NCBI GenBank assembly: GCA_964394585.1
Contig: CAYMYI010000062.1
Location: 1-24,221 of the forward strand
Direction: 5' to 3'
Source of the DNA: CAYUJH01 sp964394585
GTDB taxonomy: Bacteria > Bacteroidota > Bacteroidia > Cytophagales > Flammeovirgaceae
DNA length: 24,221 nt
Part shown: piece by piece, positions 22,568 to 24,221 of the stretch
Numbering within the stretch: position 1 is the stretch's first letter
How the letters are laid out: each line of letters starts with the position of its first letter
Translations under genes and position numbers: made by a program
Notes under the pieces: model-generated
What the model saw: the letters and a program-made list of their open reading frames with translations, nothing else
Told to the model about the DNA's origin: nothing
Database searches by the model: none

Positions 22568-24221
22568 TTACTCGATAATCACTCTTTTATTTACCAGTAC
22601 ATGTTGCTGTTGTACTCGAAGAATATACATGCCTTTTGGCAGGTATTCTGGCAAGACAAAGGGGGCATCGAGTGCTAAGCGTTCGGCAGTAATCACGCGT
22701 TGTTGTTTGAGCACGCGACCGGTCATATCCATCAGGGTAATTTCAGCTTCTGGGTGCGTGTGAAATCCTTTTAAATATACATGAACCGCAGCGTGATTCG
22801 TTGGGTTCGGATACACCAATACCGATTGCTCAACTTCAATCGGTAGTTGATCTATTTCAAACTGAATGGCAATTACTTTTGAGTAGGTATAGGTGCTGTC
22901 TGTATCTACTTGTCGTAGGCGATAGTAATTGACCCCAACAAAAGGGTTTTCATCGAAATGTAAGTAATTCTGTATGTCGAGATCATGGAGTTGGCTTGGG
23001 ATTTCCCCTATGGGAGAAAACGTTTTGCCATCTGCGGATTTCTCAAGAATAAAATGACTATGCCCAATTTCGCTAGCGGTTACCCACTGTAAGGCAATTT
23101 GCTCACCACGCTGCTCGCCTTCGAACGTTAGAAGCTCTACAGGGAGCGGTGTATTCTCAAAGTCGATGGTAGCCCATGTAACAAAATGGTCGGAAAACGT
23201 TAACGGTCCACTCACCGCATATCCCGTACCGGTAGGGTTCCCAATAGGGCCTTCCGTAATGCCGATGTCGCACCACTCGTCGGTAGTTACGGCGGGGTCG
23301 TCGTAGTACACAATACGCAAATTGTTGATTTGGCTTTCCACATTCGAATGTGGCCCCCAGTATAATTTCATTTGGGTAGTACCTCCTGTGGGCTGGTCTT
23401 CTACCCACCAATGCTCGATGGTACTTGTTTTGACAATATTGGGCGAGGCAGCGCAAATTAAAAACGGATTGATAGGCTCTTCGATATAGTACTGAGCACA
23501 CCAGTAACGTGTTCCCCCGGTTGGGTTCATAATCGCCATAGGGCCGTAGGTATTGCCATAGATGGGTGGATCGCTATCGCCTAGAGGCATCAGGTACTCT
23601 CCAGTCCCTGGCAAAATTTCCCTACAGAATGGGCCGTCGATGTATTTTGAATTGTTGAAGTTGGTTACATCGGTTTGCCCGGGTAAGCCTGCATTGATTT
23701 CCGCGAAAAGATTTAGGCGTAATGCATTAGGAGGGTTTTCAAAAGTTGTTTTTTCATTAGGCGGGGTAGTACTCAACTCGTGCCCGCTTACCGAAATGAT
23801 GCCGGTAGTCATGCGGATTTGCTCGTCGACATCTACATAACCTCCACCAATGGTGATGCCTGCTCCGTTGTTTACCTCCATATTGTACAGGCTTCCAATG
23901 CCGGTGAACGTACCGGAAACGGCTTGATTTGTAGTGCCTTCGAAAATGATGGCAGAGCTGGGGTAGTCTTCTGGGTTCACCGTTAGGATATCCAGATTGT
24001 TGTTTTTAATCAAATTCCCTCTTAATCGGATAGTGGTTTCATCTTGCTCTACGGTTACCGTATTACCATCGCCAATCACTAAGCGACCATGAATGGTAAT
24101 ATCTTGTAAACCAAAACTGCGTGTACCACTTCCGGTAAATTCAAGGTTATAAACGTTCGACATGCGCGAGTCGGCACTGAAGGAGTAGTCGATTCCGGTA
24201 CCGCTAAACTCTAGTGTGCCT
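22568..24221 (-). CDS. T9SS type A sorting-domain secreted protein (N-terminus outside window)
   Basis: The reading frame runs open to the window edge, so the first part is missing; about 551 residues are visible. There are Gly- and Asn-rich repeats (LEFSGTGID-, LEFTGSGT-like) and beta-strand-rich filamentous-looking segments in the first 170 residues. A fibronectin-like module comes next (LLTFEGEQRGEQIALQWVTASE...HFILEKSADG). The C-terminal type A sorting domain begins VYPNPTNHAAVHV and ends KGMYILRVQQQHVLVNKRVIIE-like; this directs export by the type IX system and anchoring at the surface. It is probably a large adhesin-like or matrix protein. A strong terminator follows. No catalytic domain is visible. 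An internal ATG at 24163 is not the real start, because the frame is continuous to the edge. Confidence 0.88.
   Translation of the reverse strand, partial: GTLEFSGTGIDYSFSADSRMSNVYNLEFTGSGTRSFGLQDITIHGRLVIGDGNTVTVEQDETTIRLRGNLIKNNNLDILTVNPEDYPSSAIIFEGTTNQAVSGTFTGIGSLYNMEVNNGAGITIGGGYVDVDEQIRMTTGIISVSGHELSTTPPNEKTTFENPPNALRLNLFAEINAGLPGQTDVTNFNNSKYIDGPFCREILPGTGEYLMPLGDSDPPIYGNTYGPMAIMNPTGGTRYWCAQYYIEEPINPFLICAASPNIVKTSTIEHWWVEDQPTGGTTQMKLYWGPHSNVESQINNLRIVYYDDPAVTTDEWCDIGITEGPIGNPTGTGYAVSGPLTFSDHFVTWATIDFENTPLPVELLTFEGEQRGEQIALQWVTASEIGHSHFILEKSADGKTFSPIGEIPSQLHDLDIQNYLHFDENPFVGVNYYRLRQVDTDSTYTYSKVIAIQFEIDQLPIEVEQSVLVYPNPTNHAAVHVYLKGFHTHPEAEITLMDMTGRVLKQQRVITAERLALDAPFVLPEYLPKGMYILRVQQQHVLVNKRVIIE

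Noticed and set aside
1..24221. Insertion sequences, tRNAs, rRNA or CRISPR arrays
   Set aside because: No transposase-like protein, no cloverleaf with conserved tRNA bases, and no regularly spaced repeat array was seen on either strand.

Overview
The window is chromosomal DNA of a Bacteroidota bacterium, most likely of the Cytophagales type. The evidence is a C-terminal type IX secretion (T9SS) sorting domain, lipoproteins with Bacteroidota-style signal peptides, a type III pantothenate kinase, RNase Y next to zapA, A-rich rather than Shine-Dalgarno leaders, and moderate GC with tightly packed genes. No tRNA, rRNA, CRISPR array, insertion sequence or prophage gene was recognised. It reads as core genome with two or three accessory-looking pockets.

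Layout. (1) 1-180: the 5' end of a lipoprotein gene, minus strand, cut by the window edge. 181-573 holds no gene but has two clear inverted repeats. (2) 574-2967, minus strand: a coiled-coil protein, ZapA, a probable structured RNA ending in a strong intrinsic terminator, then RNase Y. The RNA candidate has a 6S-like outline and, as in enterobacteria, lies directly downstream of zapA. (3) 3305-5900, plus strand: two overlapping membrane-transport genes, a TSUP-family permease and an SLC13-family permease carrying two TrkA-C domains. (4) 5907-7654, minus strand: a DUF58 protein and a small unknown protein overlapping by 4 nt. (5) 7788-10724, plus strand: a stand-alone SNF2-family ATPase. (6) 10834-12261, minus strand: a TetR-family regulator and a short-chain dehydrogenase/reductase (SDR). 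An identical 21-bp sequence containing a near-palindrome lies upstream of each start, so this looks like a self-contained regulon. (7) 12406-14279, minus strand: hemC and miaA. (8) 14320-20818 and on to 21342, plus strand: coaX, an outer-membrane beta-barrel protein, a secreted repeat-type protein, LptC, a small membrane protein, RNase R and a PyrR-like phosphoribosyltransferase. This is an envelope-biogenesis cluster followed by RNA and nucleotide metabolism, interrupted by two hairpins just before lptC. (9) 21336-22415, minus strand: leuB, overlapping its convergent neighbour by 7 nt. (10) 22568-24221, minus strand: the C-terminal part of a secreted T9SS protein with its own intrinsic terminator.

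The main points for a second look are the zapA/RNA/rny arrangement, the TetR/SDR pair with duplicated operators, intrinsic terminators placed 7-29 nt before the start codons of tetR, lptC and rny, and the unknown protein coupled to DUF58. Nothing here convincingly amounts to a wholly new defence or mobile system.
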